Shown: piece by piece, positions 36,080-45,241 of the stretch
Layout of the letters: each line of letters opens with the position of its first letter
Numbering within the stretch: position 1 is the first letter of the stretch
Source of the DNA: G001797105 sp964528155
Lineage (GTDB): Bacteria > Chloroflexota > Anaerolineae > Anaerolineales > E44-bin32
DNA: 64,000 nt
Reading direction: 5' to 3'
NCBI GenBank assembly: GCA_964528155.1
Contig: CAZGRL010000002.1
Location: 39,832-103,831 of the forward strand
Program-made: the position numbers and the translations under genes
The notes under the pieces: model-generated
What the model was told of the DNA's origin: nothing
Database searches by the model: none
Seen by the model: only the letters and a program-made list of their open reading frames with translations

Positions 36080-36830
36080 ACACCTGACAGTTTTCTTCGG
36101 CGGTCTGAGAGCCGTCTACGATTTCTCGTTCGAGGTTGAACGCGGGCAGGTCAGAGGCCTCATCGGTCCTAATGGCGCCGGCAAGTCTACGGTCTTCAAC
36201 CTCATCACGGGAATCCACAAGCCGACTGAGGGTCAGATCCTTTTCGACGGGAACAGCCTGCTGGGGCTGCAACCCCACGAGATCGCCGGCCTGGGTGTCG
36301 GCCGCACTTTTCAGAACCTGCGGCTGTGGCGGCACATGACAGTTCGCGAGCACGTCAAGCTGGCCCGCTACTCCAAGCTCAACTATGGATTGGTCGGGGC
36401 CTTCCTCGGGACCCCGGCGCGCCTCAAGCAAGAATCGGAGGCCGAGGAGATGGCTGACCGAATGCTTGAGATCATGGGAGTTCGCAGGTTTGCCGACCAG
36501 ATCGTGTCGGGTCTGCCTTACGGCGTCCTGCGAAGAGTTGAGATGGCCCGGGCGATGGCTACTGAACCCAAGCTCTTGCTGCTGGATGAGCCGACCGCCG
36601 GGATGAATCCCGAAGAATTGAGCGACATGGTTCAGGTGATCCGCCGTATTCGAGACGAGTTCGAGCCAGCCGTCTTCCTCATCGAACACAGGATGAAGGT
36701 TGTGATGGACCTGTGCGAGCGGATACAGACGCTCGACTTCGGGCAGGTCATCGCCGAAGGGACGCCTGAGGAGATCCGAAGCAACCCCAAGGTGATCGAT
36801 GCCTACTTGGGAAAGGAGGCAACGACCTGA
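36060..36830 (+). CDS. livG: branched-chain amino-acid ABC transporter ATPase LivG
   Basis: ATPase (256 aa). Walker A is GPNGAGKST and the Q-loop region GVGRTFQNLRLW. The signature region reads LPYGVLRRVEMARAMA in place of a canonical LSGGQ, as is usual in LivG. Walker B is LLLLDEPTAGMNPEE and the switch histidine is in IEHRMK. Overlap with livM and abutting livF point to strict co-translation. Confidence 0.95.
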   Translation: MPLLRIEHLTVFFGGLRAVYDFSFEVERGQVRGLIGPNGAGKSTVFNLITGIHKPTEGQILFDGNSLLGLQPHEIAGLGVGRTFQNLRLWRHMTVREHVKLARYSKLNYGLVGAFLGTPARLKQESEAEEMADRMLEIMGVRRFADQIVSGLPYGVLRRVEMARAMATEPKLLLLDEPTAGMNPEELSDMVQVIRRIRDEFEPAVFLIEHRMKVVMDLCERIQTLDFGQVIAEGTPEEIRSNPKVIDAYLGKEATT

Positions 36831-37543
36831 TGCTGCTCTCTGTCGAGAACCTCCGCGTATCTTACGGCGCGATCAAGGCGCTACACGGCGTGAGTTTCGA
36901 GGTCGATGAAGGCGAGATCGTGTGCATCATCGGCGCCAACGGTGCTGGAAAAAGCACGACGCTCAGGGCGATCTCGCGCCTCGTTCCCTCTGAAGCCGGC
37001 AGCCAGATGACGTACATGGGAAAGGATTTGCTCAAATATCCGCCGGATAAGGTTGTCAGCGAGCTGGGAATAACCCAGGTGCCAGAAGGCAGACGCCTCT
37101 TTGGCAACCTGACTGTCATGGAGAATCTCAAGCTGGCCACATTCGCCCGGAGAAACGGCCATGAGATCGAGGCCGATTACGAGAGAGTCTTCGACCTCTT
37201 CCCACGCCTGGCCGAGCGGAAGCCGCAAAAGGCCGAGACTTTGAGCGGCGGCGAACAGCAGATGCTGGCTGTCGCGCGTGCCTTGATGAGCGGCCGCAGA
37301 CTGATGCTCCTGGATGAGCCTTCGATGGGGCTGGCACCGCTGTTGATGAAGACGATGTTCGAAGCCCTTAAGGAAATCAACGGGGAAGGCACCACGATCT
37401 TGCTCGTAGAACAGAACGCCCGGATGGCGCTCCAATTTGCCAGCCGGGGTTATGTGCTCGAGAATGGGAACCTCGTGCTGGCCGGCAGTTCGGAGGAATT
37501 GCTTGGCAACCCCGAGGTGAAGAAAGCCTACCTCGGCGGGTGA
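36830..37543 (+). CDS. livF: branched-chain amino-acid ABC transporter ATPase LivF
   Basis: Partner ATPase (237 aa). Walker A GANGAGKST, signature LSGGEQQMLAVARAL, Walker B LMLLDEPSMGLAPLL, H-switch region ILLVEQNARMAL (glutamine at the switch position, normal for LivF). AAAGGAGG lies before the ATG, which shares one base with the livG stop. It completes the five-gene importer. Confidence 0.96.
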   Translation: MLLSVENLRVSYGAIKALHGVSFEVDEGEIVCIIGANGAGKSTTLRAISRLVPSEAGSQMTYMGKDLLKYPPDKVVSELGITQVPEGRRLFGNLTVMENLKLATFARRNGHEIEADYERVFDLFPRLAERKPQKAETLSGGEQQMLAVARALMSGRRLMLLDEPSMGLAPLLMKTMFEALKEINGEGTTILLVEQNARMALQFASRGYVLENGNLVLAGSSEELLGNPEVKKAYLGG

Positions 37544-38433
37544 GGGGCGCCCGCGCAGGATCACGGCTGTCCCCCGACGGAATGAAATCGCCTTCTCCGC
37601 CTCGCCCTGAAGCGGTCTCCACGACTTCCGCCGCCGAGCAATACGGCGGCGATTTCCTTCCCCTCACGCAACGCCGATCGGCCCCCCTTCGAAGATGGAT
37701 CACCTCTGGACTCGCGGCTGCTTTCGCCTGTCTGGCCCTGGCGTGCTCGGCCCTCCCCTCGCAGAGGTCTACGCGCGGGGACATGGTATTCGTTCCCGCC
37801 GGTGATTTCCTCATGGGAAGCGAGCTGAACCCACCCGGCGATGAGTCGCCCGAACACCGGCTCTTCCTGGATGACTTCAGGATCGATCGCTTTGAGGTCA
37901 CCAACGCGAAATATCGGGAGTGCGTGGCAGCCGGGAAATGCTCAGAACCAACGGACCTGCGGTTCTTCTCCGACCCGACCTTCGCATCACACCCGGTGGT
38001 CTACGTCACGTGGTATCAGGCGCGGTCCTTTTGCGAATGGCACGCAAGGCGCCTGCCGACCGAGGCTGAATGGGAGAAGGCCGCCCGCGGCACAGACGGG
38101 CGACTCTATCCATGGGGTGATGTCCTCCCGGCGGATCTCCTGAATGCAGGGGACATTTCAAACGGGACGCGCCCTGTCGGAAGCTACCCACAAGGGGCCA
38201 GCCCGTACGGCGCGCTCGATATGGCGGGCAATGTCTGGGAGTGGGTCGAAGACTGGTATGGCCCGTATCCGGGCTCAGTCTTTACAAGCGATCTTTTCGG
38301 GGAGAAGTACAAGGTGGTTCGCGGGGGTTCCTGGAATCATCCTTTCCAGGACGCCCAAACATTTCACCGGGATATTGCCTCGCCCAACCGGGGTATATCC
38401 GTCGTCGGTTTCCGCTGTGCTGCCTCGCCGTGA
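37540..38433 (+). CDS. formylglycine-generating-enzyme-fold (SUMF1-like) lipoprotein, probably non-catalytic
   Basis: About 297 residues from the GTG overlapping the livF stop, or 283 from ATG 37582; neither has a good ribosome site. A leader with LALACS suggests lipidation. The FGE-sulfatase fold follows: MVFVPAGDFLMGSE, then FRIDRFEVTNAKYRECV, RLPTEAEWEKAARG, YPWGD, MAGNVWEWVEDWY, VVRGGSWNH and GFRC. The C-terminal segment before GFRC, where true FGE enzymes have the two catalytic cysteines, reads DIASPNRGISVV and lacks them. So sulfatase activation is unlikely; a sensing or carbohydrate-binding role is possible. It may be read from the liv operon. Confidence 0.85.
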   Translation: MRGARAGSRLSPDGMKSPSPPRPEAVSTTSAAEQYGGDFLPLTQRRSAPLRRWITSGLAAAFACLALACSALPSQRSTRGDMVFVPAGDFLMGSELNPPGDESPEHRLFLDDFRIDRFEVTNAKYRECVAAGKCSEPTDLRFFSDPTFASHPVVYVTWYQARSFCEWHARRLPTEAEWEKAARGTDGRLYPWGDVLPADLLNAGDISNGTRPVGSYPQGASPYGALDMAGNVWEWVEDWYGPYPGSVFTSDLFGEKYKVVRGGSWNHPFQDAQTFHRDIASPNRGISVVGFRCAASP

Positions 38434-38445
38434 GAATCCTGCGCG

Positions 38446-39555
38446 TCACACGTATGTGCGCGGGACCCTTTTACCGATTCCGCAGACCACTTCATAATTG
38501 ATCGTCCCCCACAATCGGGCGATCTCCTCAGCCGAGATCCTGTTCCCTCCCTGCTCTCCGAGCAGGACAACCTCCGATCCTTCTGTCGCGTCGGGTACGT
38601 CGTCCAACTGCACCAGGATCTGATCCATGCACACGCGTCCCACGACCGGGACCCGGCGCCCTCCCACGAGGACGACATTCCCATCCGTTCTGCGGAATCC
38701 GTCGGCGTAGCCGACGGGGACCGTGCCGATCATCTCTGTGGCGCGTGTGACGTACGTGTGACCGTAGCTCAGCCCGCGGCCGGGTGGCAGCGTTTTGACC
38801 TGGGATAGAGTCGTCTTCCATTCCAACGCCGGTTGGAAGGAAGGCGGCAACCTGCACGCCTCCGAAGGGTGCAACCCATAGATAGCGATCCCCGTTCGGA
38901 CCATGTCGAAGGCGGCCCCTGGCCGGGTGATTGCCGCAGCCGAGTTGGCCGCGTGGATCAATTGCGGTCGAAGCGCTGCCGCATCCAGGGACTCGACCGC
39001 TGCGCGAAAGGCCTTCTCTTGTGAATCCGTGGTCGGCGCGGAAGGCTCGTCGGCGCGGGCGAAGTGGGTGAAGACGCCCTCGAACTCGAGCTCGGGGCGG
39101 TTCGCAATCAGACGGGCCAGTTCGACGGCGCGCTTGGGAGGCGCGCCAAGTCGACTCATACCCGTATCGAGCTTGAGGTGCAGCCGCACCCGATCACCCG
39201 AACTCCCCGCATCCGTGGCAGCTTCGATCTGCGACACGTCCCAGACGGTGATCGAAATGCGGGCGGCCGCCAGCTCTCGAATCCTCGCCGGCGGAACCCA
39301 GCCGAGGATGAGGATCGGGGCCGTATCCTCCCCTTGACGGAGCTCGAGCGCTTCCTCGACTCGGGCGACTCCCAACCAGGTCGCGCCGCCGCGCAACGCC
39401 GCGCGGGCGACAGGTAACGCGCCGTGCCCGTAGCCGTCGGCCTTGACGACGGCCATCACTCGCACGCCGGTACGCTGCGCGAGCAGTCTTACGTTCGATT
39501 CAATCGCCGACAGGTCGACTTCCGTCCACGTAGAATAGGATTCCTTAGGGTTCAT
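38446..39555 (-). CDS. alr: alanine racemase
   Basis: PLP enzyme (369 aa) making D-alanine for peptidoglycan. PLP lysine K38 in VVKADGYGHG, the second catalytic base tyrosine in GRGLSYGHTYV, and VGRVCMDQILVQL and INYEVVCGIGKRVPR at the C-terminus. ATG 39555. A promoter ends only 7 nt before the ATG, so a leaderless transcript is likely. Convergent with the FGE-like gene. Confidence 0.96.
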   Translation of the reverse strand: MNPKESYSTWTEVDLSAIESNVRLLAQRTGVRVMAVVKADGYGHGALPVARAALRGGATWLGVARVEEALELRQGEDTAPILILGWVPPARIRELAAARISITVWDVSQIEAATDAGSSGDRVRLHLKLDTGMSRLGAPPKRAVELARLIANRPELEFEGVFTHFARADEPSAPTTDSQEKAFRAAVESLDAAALRPQLIHAANSAAAITRPGAAFDMVRTGIAIYGLHPSEACRLPPSFQPALEWKTTLSQVKTLPPGRGLSYGHTYVTRATEMIGTVPVGYADGFRRTDGNVVLVGGRRVPVVGRVCMDQILVQLDDVPDATEGSEVVLLGEQGGNRISAEEIARLWGTINYEVVCGIGKRVPRTYV

Positions 39556-39562
39556 GCTGGAG

Positions 39563-39591
39563 AGTATAGTACGTTCGCATCTTTCGGTCAG
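39563..39591 (-). promoter_or_regulatory. alr promoter, leaderless type
   Basis: Minus strand: CTGACC (39591-39586), 17 bp, TATACT (39568-39563). The ATG begins 7 nt beyond the -10, where transcription would start. There is no ribosome site. Confidence 0.6.
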
Positions 39592-39658
39592 AGGGACGTC
39601 TACATGAAAGCGCCTGTCTTCTCCGGCCCGGATGCTTCATCATCCCCCACCCCCTTGG

Positions 39659-39719
39659 TCCCCCTCCCCCGGGAGCGTGATGACGCTGAAACCTGTGCCA
39701 CATTGCCGGGGGAGGGGGA
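39659..39719. repeat. C/G-tract hairpin repeat
   Basis: TCCCCCTCCCCCGG (39659-39672) is perfectly complementary to CCGGGGGAGGGGGA (39706-39719). CATCCCCCACCCCC precedes it. It lies between the divergent alr and SLC13 genes. The sequence resembles the element at 56885-56960. Confidence 0.7.
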
Positions 39720-39817
39720 AGTGTGGAGTCCGCCAGGCAAGGGAGATGATCTCCCTGAGAGACTCTCGCACTCACCCGACACTCGCTCGACGGATCGGAG
39801 GGGATACGCAAGGCGAA

Positions 39818-39826
39818 TGCTATAAT
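39818..39826 (+). promoter_or_regulatory. extended -10 promoter, leaderless type
   Basis: TGCTATAAT: an extended -10 ending 7 nt before ATG 39834. No ribosome site lies between them. Confidence 0.55.
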
Positions 39827-39833
39827 CGCCCAG

Positions 39834-41627
39834 ATGACCACCGCCGGCTGGATCACCATCGCCACGATCGGCTTCGCCGCGTTCTTCCTGATCAGCGGCT
39901 GGATACGACCCGATCTCACCGCCCTCATCGTCGTCGTCATCCTCGGCCTCACCGGGGTAATCACCCCGGATCAGGCGCTCTCCGGATTCAGCGCCGCAGC
40001 CGTCATCACCGTCCTATCCATCTTCATCCTCACGGCCGGCCTGGAACAGACGGGGGTGACGCGCTGGATCGGCCAGCGCTTGCTTAAGCTGACAGGCAGT
40101 TCGGAAATCAAGATCATCGCCGCGCTTTCGCTGACATCCGCCGTGCTCTCCCTGTTCATGAATACGATCGCCGCCGCTGCCGTTCTTCTACCGGCAGCCA
40201 TGGGGATCGCCCGCCAGACCGGCGCCCGGCCCTCTCGCCTGCTGATGCCGGTCGCCTTCGGCTCCTTGCTCGGAGGCGCGGCCACACTTCTCACGACAGC
40301 CAACATCATCGTCAGCACAACCCTGGCGCAGGCCGGCCTCCGGCCGTTCGGACTGTTCGATTTTCTCCCCATCGGCATACCCCTCGCGCTCACCGGAATA
40401 GGCGTGATGCTCTTTCTCGGACCGCGCCTTCTTCCGACTCGCGATCTGCCGGGCTCCATGGCTCATATGCGCAGGCTGCGCCAGGAGCTTGCCGAGGTCT
40501 ACCACTTGCGCGAAGGAACGAGTCAGGTCCTCGTCCAGCGCGGCTCAGCGCTCGCCGGCATGACTCTCGCTCAGGCAGGTTGGGGCCATGAATTGGGCCT
40601 GACCGTACTCGGCATTGTCCACGACGGTCACCTCCACCTCGCCCCGGACCGAAACACGGAAGTCGCCGAAGGCGATATTGTCCTCCTCGAGGGCGCCCCG
40701 ACGCCGGATGTGGCCGAGCGCTATGGCCTCCGACTGCACTCGGATGTCACATTGGAGCGGGCGCTCGTGTCACGCGATTACCCGATGGTGGAAGTCGTAC
40801 TCGCTCCTCGCTCGGAGTTTCAGGGGAAGACCTTGCGCGAGATCCGCCTGCGCGAGCGCTACGGGATCCAGGCGTTGGCGCTGTGGAGAGAGGGACTAGC
40901 AGTTCAGCAGGACATCGCCGAGATCCCCGTTCGCTTCGGCGACGCCATGCTCGTCCAGGGCCCGCGACAGGAGATCAACTTGCTCCGCCTCGATCCGAAC
41001 TTCGTCGTCCTGGAAGAGGAGACCGACGGTCCGCTGGGCATTCGCGCGCCGATCTCTGTTGTTATCCTGCTGGGGAGCCTGGCCCTGGCGGCGACCGGGA
41101 TCCTGGCTCTGCCTCTGGCTGTGCTGGCGGGTGTGATCGCCATGGTACTGGTCGGGTGTGTGAGGATGGATGAAGCCTACAGGGTCGTCGAATGGCGCGC
41201 CGTGTTTCTCATCGCCGGGATGCTGCCGTTGAGCATTGCCCTGGACACATCCGGCGCGGCGGGCTATCTCGGCAATTCTCTTCTGGGGGCGACGGCGCGC
41301 TTCGGCCCGTTGGGCGCGGCCACGATCCTCAACCTGGCGGCGATCGGTCTGAGCTTGTTGGTCGGCGGCCAGGCCGCGGCGGTGATCCTGGCACCAATCG
41401 CCATCGCCGCCGGTCAGGGTATCGGGGCGGATCCGCGTGCGATGGCCATGGCCGTGGCCGTGGGATGCTCCCTGGCCTTCATCACGCCCCTCGGTCACCC
41501 TGCCAATCTACTCGTCATGGGCCCCGGCGGATACAAGTTCCAGGACTACTGGCGCCTCGGCGCACCGGTCACTGTAATCGCCTTCCTGGTCGTCATTCTC
41601 GGCCTGCACCTGGTCTGGGGTCTGTGA
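39834..41627 (+). CDS. SLC13/DASS-family permease with two TrkA-C domains
   Basis: Sodium-coupled anion transporter of the divalent anion family (597 aa), with two hydrophobic halves (about 1-205 and 400-597). Between them lie two RCK_C/TrkA-C domains (about 220-390, with LVQRGSALAGMTLAQAG and EFQGKTLREIRLRERYGIQALAL). The substrate-site pattern FMNTIAAAAVLLPAA and the second-half FITPLGHPANLLVMGPGGY are visible. This domain arrangement is common in transporters for sulfate or dicarboxylates; substrate is unassigned. It overlaps tgt by GTGA. Confidence 0.9.
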   Translation: MTTAGWITIATIGFAAFFLISGWIRPDLTALIVVVILGLTGVITPDQALSGFSAAAVITVLSIFILTAGLEQTGVTRWIGQRLLKLTGSSEIKIIAALSLTSAVLSLFMNTIAAAAVLLPAAMGIARQTGARPSRLLMPVAFGSLLGGAATLLTTANIIVSTTLAQAGLRPFGLFDFLPIGIPLALTGIGVMLFLGPRLLPTRDLPGSMAHMRRLRQELAEVYHLREGTSQVLVQRGSALAGMTLAQAGWGHELGLTVLGIVHDGHLHLAPDRNTEVAEGDIVLLEGAPTPDVAERYGLRLHSDVTLERALVSRDYPMVEVVLAPRSEFQGKTLREIRLRERYGIQALALWREGLAVQQDIAEIPVRFGDAMLVQGPRQEINLLRLDPNFVVLEEETDGPLGIRAPISVVILLGSLALAATGILALPLAVLAGVIAMVLVGCVRMDEAYRVVEWRAVFLIAGMLPLSIALDTSGAAGYLGNSLLGATARFGPLGAATILNLAAIGLSLLVGGQAAAVILAPIAIAAGQGIGADPRAMAMAVAVGCSLAFITPLGHPANLLVMGPGGYKFQDYWRLGAPVTVIAFLVVILGLHLVWGL

Positions 41628-42745
41628 CCACATTCGACTTCAGTCTCCAGGGGAGGGATGGGCGCGGACGCGCCGGCACTTTCACGACTCCCCATGGCAC
41701 GCTAACCACGCCGGTCTTCGCCCCGGTCGGGACACAGGCGACGGTCAAAGCCCTCACACCCGACCAACTCGAGGCGCTGGGCGCCAGTCTGATTTTGGCC
41801 AACACCTACCATTTGTATCTCCGACCCGGCGATCAGTTGATCCACCGAATGGGCGGGCTCCACAGTTTCATGCGTTGGGACAGGCCGATCCTGACGGACT
41901 CCGGCGGCTACCAGGTGTTCTCCCTGTCCGACCGAACGTCCGTCGACGCCGACGGCGTGACCTTCCGATCCCACCTCGATGGCACGGAACATCGTCTTAC
42001 CCCGGAGAAGGCCGTCGCGATCCAGGAGAACCTCGGTGCTGACATCATCATGGCTCTGGATGTGTGCCCTGCCCCGGATGACCGGCCGGCCGTCGAGCTG
42101 GCCACCGAGCGTACACATCGCTGGGCTGAGCGTTGCCTGGCCGCGCGCACACGCCACGATCAAGCCCTGTTCGGGATCGTCCAGGGCAGCGTCTTCGACG
42201 ATCTGCGCCATCGATCGGCAGCATTCATCGGCGGCCTGGACTTCACCGGGATCGGCATCGGCGGCCTATCCGTCGGTGAGAGCAAGGCCGAGACGCTGGC
42301 GGCGCTCGATCTCCTGGACGACGCCCTCCCGGATGACCGCCCGCGATACTTGATGGGCGTCGGCTCTCCGGATGATCTCGTCGAAGGCGTGATGCGCGGG
42401 GTCGACATGTTCGATTGCGTTCTCCCGACCCGCATGGCTCGCAATCACTCTGCATTGACGCGCGCCGGGCGCCTCAATATGAGACGCGCCGATTACGCCG
42501 AAGACTTTCGTCCGATTGATCCTGAGTGCGAGTGCTACACCTGTCGAACATTTTCCAGATCCTACTTGCGGCACCTCAGCGTAGCAGGCGAGATGCTGGC
42601 TGCGACTCTTCTATCGATCCACAATTTGCACACCCTGATGAGTTTGATGCACGACCTGCGCCAGGCGATCCTCGAGTCGAGGCTTGAAGCATTCGCCCAG
42701 GCATTCCGCCGTGATTACCAAAAGCATCGCCCCCTGGAGGCATGA
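41624..42745 (+). CDS. tgt: queuine/preQ1 tRNA-guanine transglycosylase
   Basis: Exchanges G34 for preQ1 in tRNAs with GUN anticodons (373 aa). Active-site aspartate in LTDSGGYQVF, nucleophile in GVDMFDCVLPTR, and the zinc site C-E-C-Y-T-C with later histidine in LLSIHNLHTL. GTG 41624 overlaps the stop of the transporter gene (GTGA), while the frame is open far upstream inside that gene. queG, which acts two steps later, lies at 62.7 kb. Confidence 0.97.
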   Translation: MTTFDFSLQGRDGRGRAGTFTTPHGTLTTPVFAPVGTQATVKALTPDQLEALGASLILANTYHLYLRPGDQLIHRMGGLHSFMRWDRPILTDSGGYQVFSLSDRTSVDADGVTFRSHLDGTEHRLTPEKAVAIQENLGADIIMALDVCPAPDDRPAVELATERTHRWAERCLAARTRHDQALFGIVQGSVFDDLRHRSAAFIGGLDFTGIGIGGLSVGESKAETLAALDLLDDALPDDRPRYLMGVGSPDDLVEGVMRGVDMFDCVLPTRMARNHSALTRAGRLNMRRADYAEDFRPIDPECECYTCRTFSRSYLRHLSVAGEMLAATLLSIHNLHTLMSLMHDLRQAILESRLEAFAQAFRRDYQKHRPLEA

Positions 42746-42748
42746 AGG

Positions 42749-43573
42749 ATGAGCATTTTCCAGGCCATCGTGCTGGGGATCGTCCAGGGGTTGACGGAGT
42801 TCATTCCACTCTCATCTTCGGCACACCTCGTGCTGGTCCCGGCCGTCATGGGCTGGACGTTCACTCAAGAGGCAGCCTTCGTGTTCGATGTTCTCGTCCA
42901 GATGGGTACGCTGGTGGCTGTCGTTGCCTACTTTCGCCACGATCTGATCCAACTGATCAAAGGAGCGCTGGACGGGATTGTACGCATGCGGCCTTTTGAG
43001 GCGCCGATGTCGCGGCTTGCGTGGCTGCTCGTGCTGGCAACGCTGCCGGCCGTCATTGCCGGCCTCCTCCTCAAGGATCTCGTCGAGCAAGCCTTTTCAA
43101 GCCCGACTGCCGTTTCCGCTTTCCTGCTTTTCACCGCGTTCTGGCTCGCACTTTCCGACCGATTGGGTCGGCGTACCCGGGACCTGACCCGCCTGAGCGC
43201 GATGGACTCAATCTGGGTCGGGCTGGCCCAGGCCATGGCTCTGTTTCCCGGAGTTTCCCGATCGGGGGCAACCATCGGATGTGGATTGATGCGCGACCTG
43301 GATCGGACCTCAGCTGCCCGGTTCTCGTTCCTGATGTCGATCCCGGTCATGCTTGGAGCCGGTGTCATCGCATTGGGTGATCTGATCCGGTTGGCGGAAC
43401 TCCGATCGCTAATCGCCCCGGTCATCGCCGGATTTCTGACGGCGGCGATCGTCGGATACGTATCTATCCGATGGCTGCTCGGCTATCTGTCCACGCACAA
43501 CTTAAGATTGTTCGTCGCCTACTGCGCCGTCGTGGGGATCATCGGCGTAGTCCTGGGGATCCTGCATGGCTGA
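42749..43573 (+). CDS. uppP: undecaprenyl-diphosphatase
   Basis: Integral-membrane phosphatase that recycles the lipid carrier of cell-wall synthesis (274 aa, eight helices); extra copies give bacitracin resistance. Motif 1 GIVQGLTEFIPLSSSAHLVL (residues 10-29) and motif 2 LFPGVSRSGATIGCG contain the catalytic Glu, Ser and Arg. Starts 3 nt after the tgt stop with GGAGG before it. It overlaps the next gene by 8 nt. Confidence 0.97.
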   Translation: MSIFQAIVLGIVQGLTEFIPLSSSAHLVLVPAVMGWTFTQEAAFVFDVLVQMGTLVAVVAYFRHDLIQLIKGALDGIVRMRPFEAPMSRLAWLLVLATLPAVIAGLLLKDLVEQAFSSPTAVSAFLLFTAFWLALSDRLGRRTRDLTRLSAMDSIWVGLAQAMALFPGVSRSGATIGCGLMRDLDRTSAARFSFLMSIPVMLGAGVIALGDLIRLAELRSLIAPVIAGFLTAAIVGYVSIRWLLGYLSTHNLRLFVAYCAVVGIIGVVLGILHG

Positions 43574-44381
43574 GTTGGTTCGACGAAGCCGACCCCGGAC
43601 CGGCAGGCTCACTTTCCTGAGCTGCGTTGGAGCTTGGGTTATCCTGGGCATGATCAGCTTGTTTGCGCTCTCGGGCTGTGCCGCCAAGCCCCAAACGCCA
43701 GTCCCGCTCCGGCCTCCCGATCAAGTAGGAGTGAGCGCTGCCTTGGAGGCCTTTGCACTGGCGAACGTCACCGCCTATGCACAGTCCGTTGGAGTCCCGT
43801 CGTTCGACCTGGAGGTGTGGTCGGCCGAGGAGGCAACCCAGGCGGTGGCGGATGGGCGTCTCCAACTGTTTGTCTCCGCCGCGCCTCCACCCTCCGGCTG
43901 GTTCGCCACACCCCTGGGATTTGAAGCAATCGCAATCATCGCCAATCCGGAGATGCGCATTCGCGATCTGTCGCTAAGCCAACTGAGGGATGTCTTCAGC
44001 GGAACAGTTCGGACCTGGGACGAGATCGATGGTCCGGAGACGCCGATCCAGCTTGTCGTCCCGCCGCAAGCTGATGAACTCCGCCGTCAATTCGAGGATC
44101 TGGTCATGGGTGAGCGGCAGCTCCCTCGAACGGCACTTCTCGCACCGACCCCGGCAGCGATGGCCACTCTGGTCGGTCAGACGCCGGGCGCGATCGGTTT
44201 CCTGCCGTTCTCGGCCTCAGCCGAAGGGGCACGCGTGATCCCCATCGATGGTGAAGCGCCTTCCTCTCAAGATTCGGCAACGTCGGACTACGCCCTTCGC
44301 TTCGAGGTCATCGCCACCGCACCCGAGGAACCACAAGGTGGCGTGCGCGACTGGTTGGCCTGGCTTCAAGAGGAGAGGTAG
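43566..44381 (+). CDS. PstS-like (PBP type II) substrate-binding lipoprotein
   Basis: 271-residue lipoprotein. The basic N-terminus and hydrophobic helix end in ALSGC (C38). The remaining part shows the shape of phosphate-type binding domains: FVSAAPPPSGWFATPLGFEAIAIIANPE, LSLSQLRDVFSGTVRTWDEI, then ARL/QTPGAIGFLPFS. The usual first-lobe segment is short. No Pst permease or ATPase is near, so a role in signalling or scavenging rather than classical Pst uptake is possible. The ATG overlaps uppP (ATGGCTGA). Confidence 0.8.
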   Translation: MAELVRRSRPRTGRLTFLSCVGAWVILGMISLFALSGCAAKPQTPVPLRPPDQVGVSAALEAFALANVTAYAQSVGVPSFDLEVWSAEEATQAVADGRLQLFVSAAPPPSGWFATPLGFEAIAIIANPEMRIRDLSLSQLRDVFSGTVRTWDEIDGPETPIQLVVPPQADELRRQFEDLVMGERQLPRTALLAPTPAAMATLVGQTPGAIGFLPFSASAEGARVIPIDGEAPSSQDSATSDYALRFEVIATAPEEPQGGVRDWLAWLQEER

Positions 44382-44569
44382 ATCCCTCGATCCCACTCCC
44401 TCCAACCCGTCTCCAGTCTTCCGTCCTCGGTCTCTCGCTTCGAGAAGGACGCACGCCAGTCATCAACTGTGCAATGTCCGAACGCCAGCAGCAGCTTCCT
44501 GCTCCGAGGATGAGTCTGTGGAGCGGATGGAATCGAGGGTGAGGAAGCGAGATCGCAGAGCCGGGGGGA

Positions 44570-45241
44570 TTAATCCCAGGCCGAGCCTGTCAGGAAAGGG
44601 TTCAGCCGCCGCTCGGCCCCGACCGTAGTCTCGGGCCCGTGCCCGGGGAGCAGGCGCACCGAGTCGGGCAGTACGAGAATCTGATCGCGGATGCTCTGCA
44701 GTAACACTTCACCATTCGCCCCAGGCAGGTCGAAGCGTCCGATCCCGAACTGGAAGATGAGATCCCCACAGAAAACCACGCCGGCCTTTTCATCGACGAA
44801 AACAACGTGGCCCGGGCTGTGACCCGGGGTGTGGCGGACCTCAAACACGTGAGTCCCAAGCTGAAGCCGCATCCCGTGGTCGAGAGGGATCGTCGGCTCG
44901 GGACCGGGATCGAAGGCCTCCACTCCGAAGAATGGTGCGCCACCTTGCGCCCGCCACAGGGGTTGATCGGCGGGGTGCAGCGCCACCGGGACAACCCCTT
45001 CGCTGCCGTCAGCCAGCCCGGCTGCCCCGCCGAAGTGGTCGAAATGCGCGTGGGTGAGCCATATGTCGCTGACGCGCCAACTTCTCCGCTCGGCTTCGCG
45101 CAGAATCTCGGCCCCATCCCACGATGGATCGATCGCCACCGCCCGATCGCCGCCGCGCTCGCCGACAAGGTAGGCGTTTGTTTGCGCCGGCCCTTGTACG
45201 AAGCGCACGATCTCCAGTGGTTTGAGTTCTTCGGCTGCCAC
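44570..45241 (-). CDS. MBL-fold hydrolase (glyoxalase II-like)
   Basis: Cytosolic metallo-beta-lactamase-fold hydrolase. Metal motif THAHFDHFGG, then HTPGHSPGHVVFVDE, CGDLIFQFGIGRFDLPGAN and LLPGHGPETTVG complete all ligands. The last part belongs to the glyoxalase II-like group of single-domain hydrolases. GTG 45241 is preceded by GAGGGAG at good spacing, giving 223 residues; a TTG at 45286 lacks a ribosome site. The thioester substrate is unknown. Confidence 0.87.
   Translation of the reverse strand: MAAEELKPLEIVRFVQGPAQTNAYLVGERGGDRAVAIDPSWDGAEILREAERRSWRVSDIWLTHAHFDHFGGAAGLADGSEGVVPVALHPADQPLWRAQGGAPFFGVEAFDPGPEPTIPLDHGMRLQLGTHVFEVRHTPGHSPGHVVFVDEKAGVVFCGDLIFQFGIGRFDLPGANGEVLLQSIRDQILVLPDSVRLLPGHGPETTVGAERRLNPFLTGSAWD

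Noticed and set aside
37540..38433. Sulfatase-activating formylglycine-generating enzyme
   Set aside because: The two catalytic cysteines of that enzyme are missing and no sulfatase gene is near.
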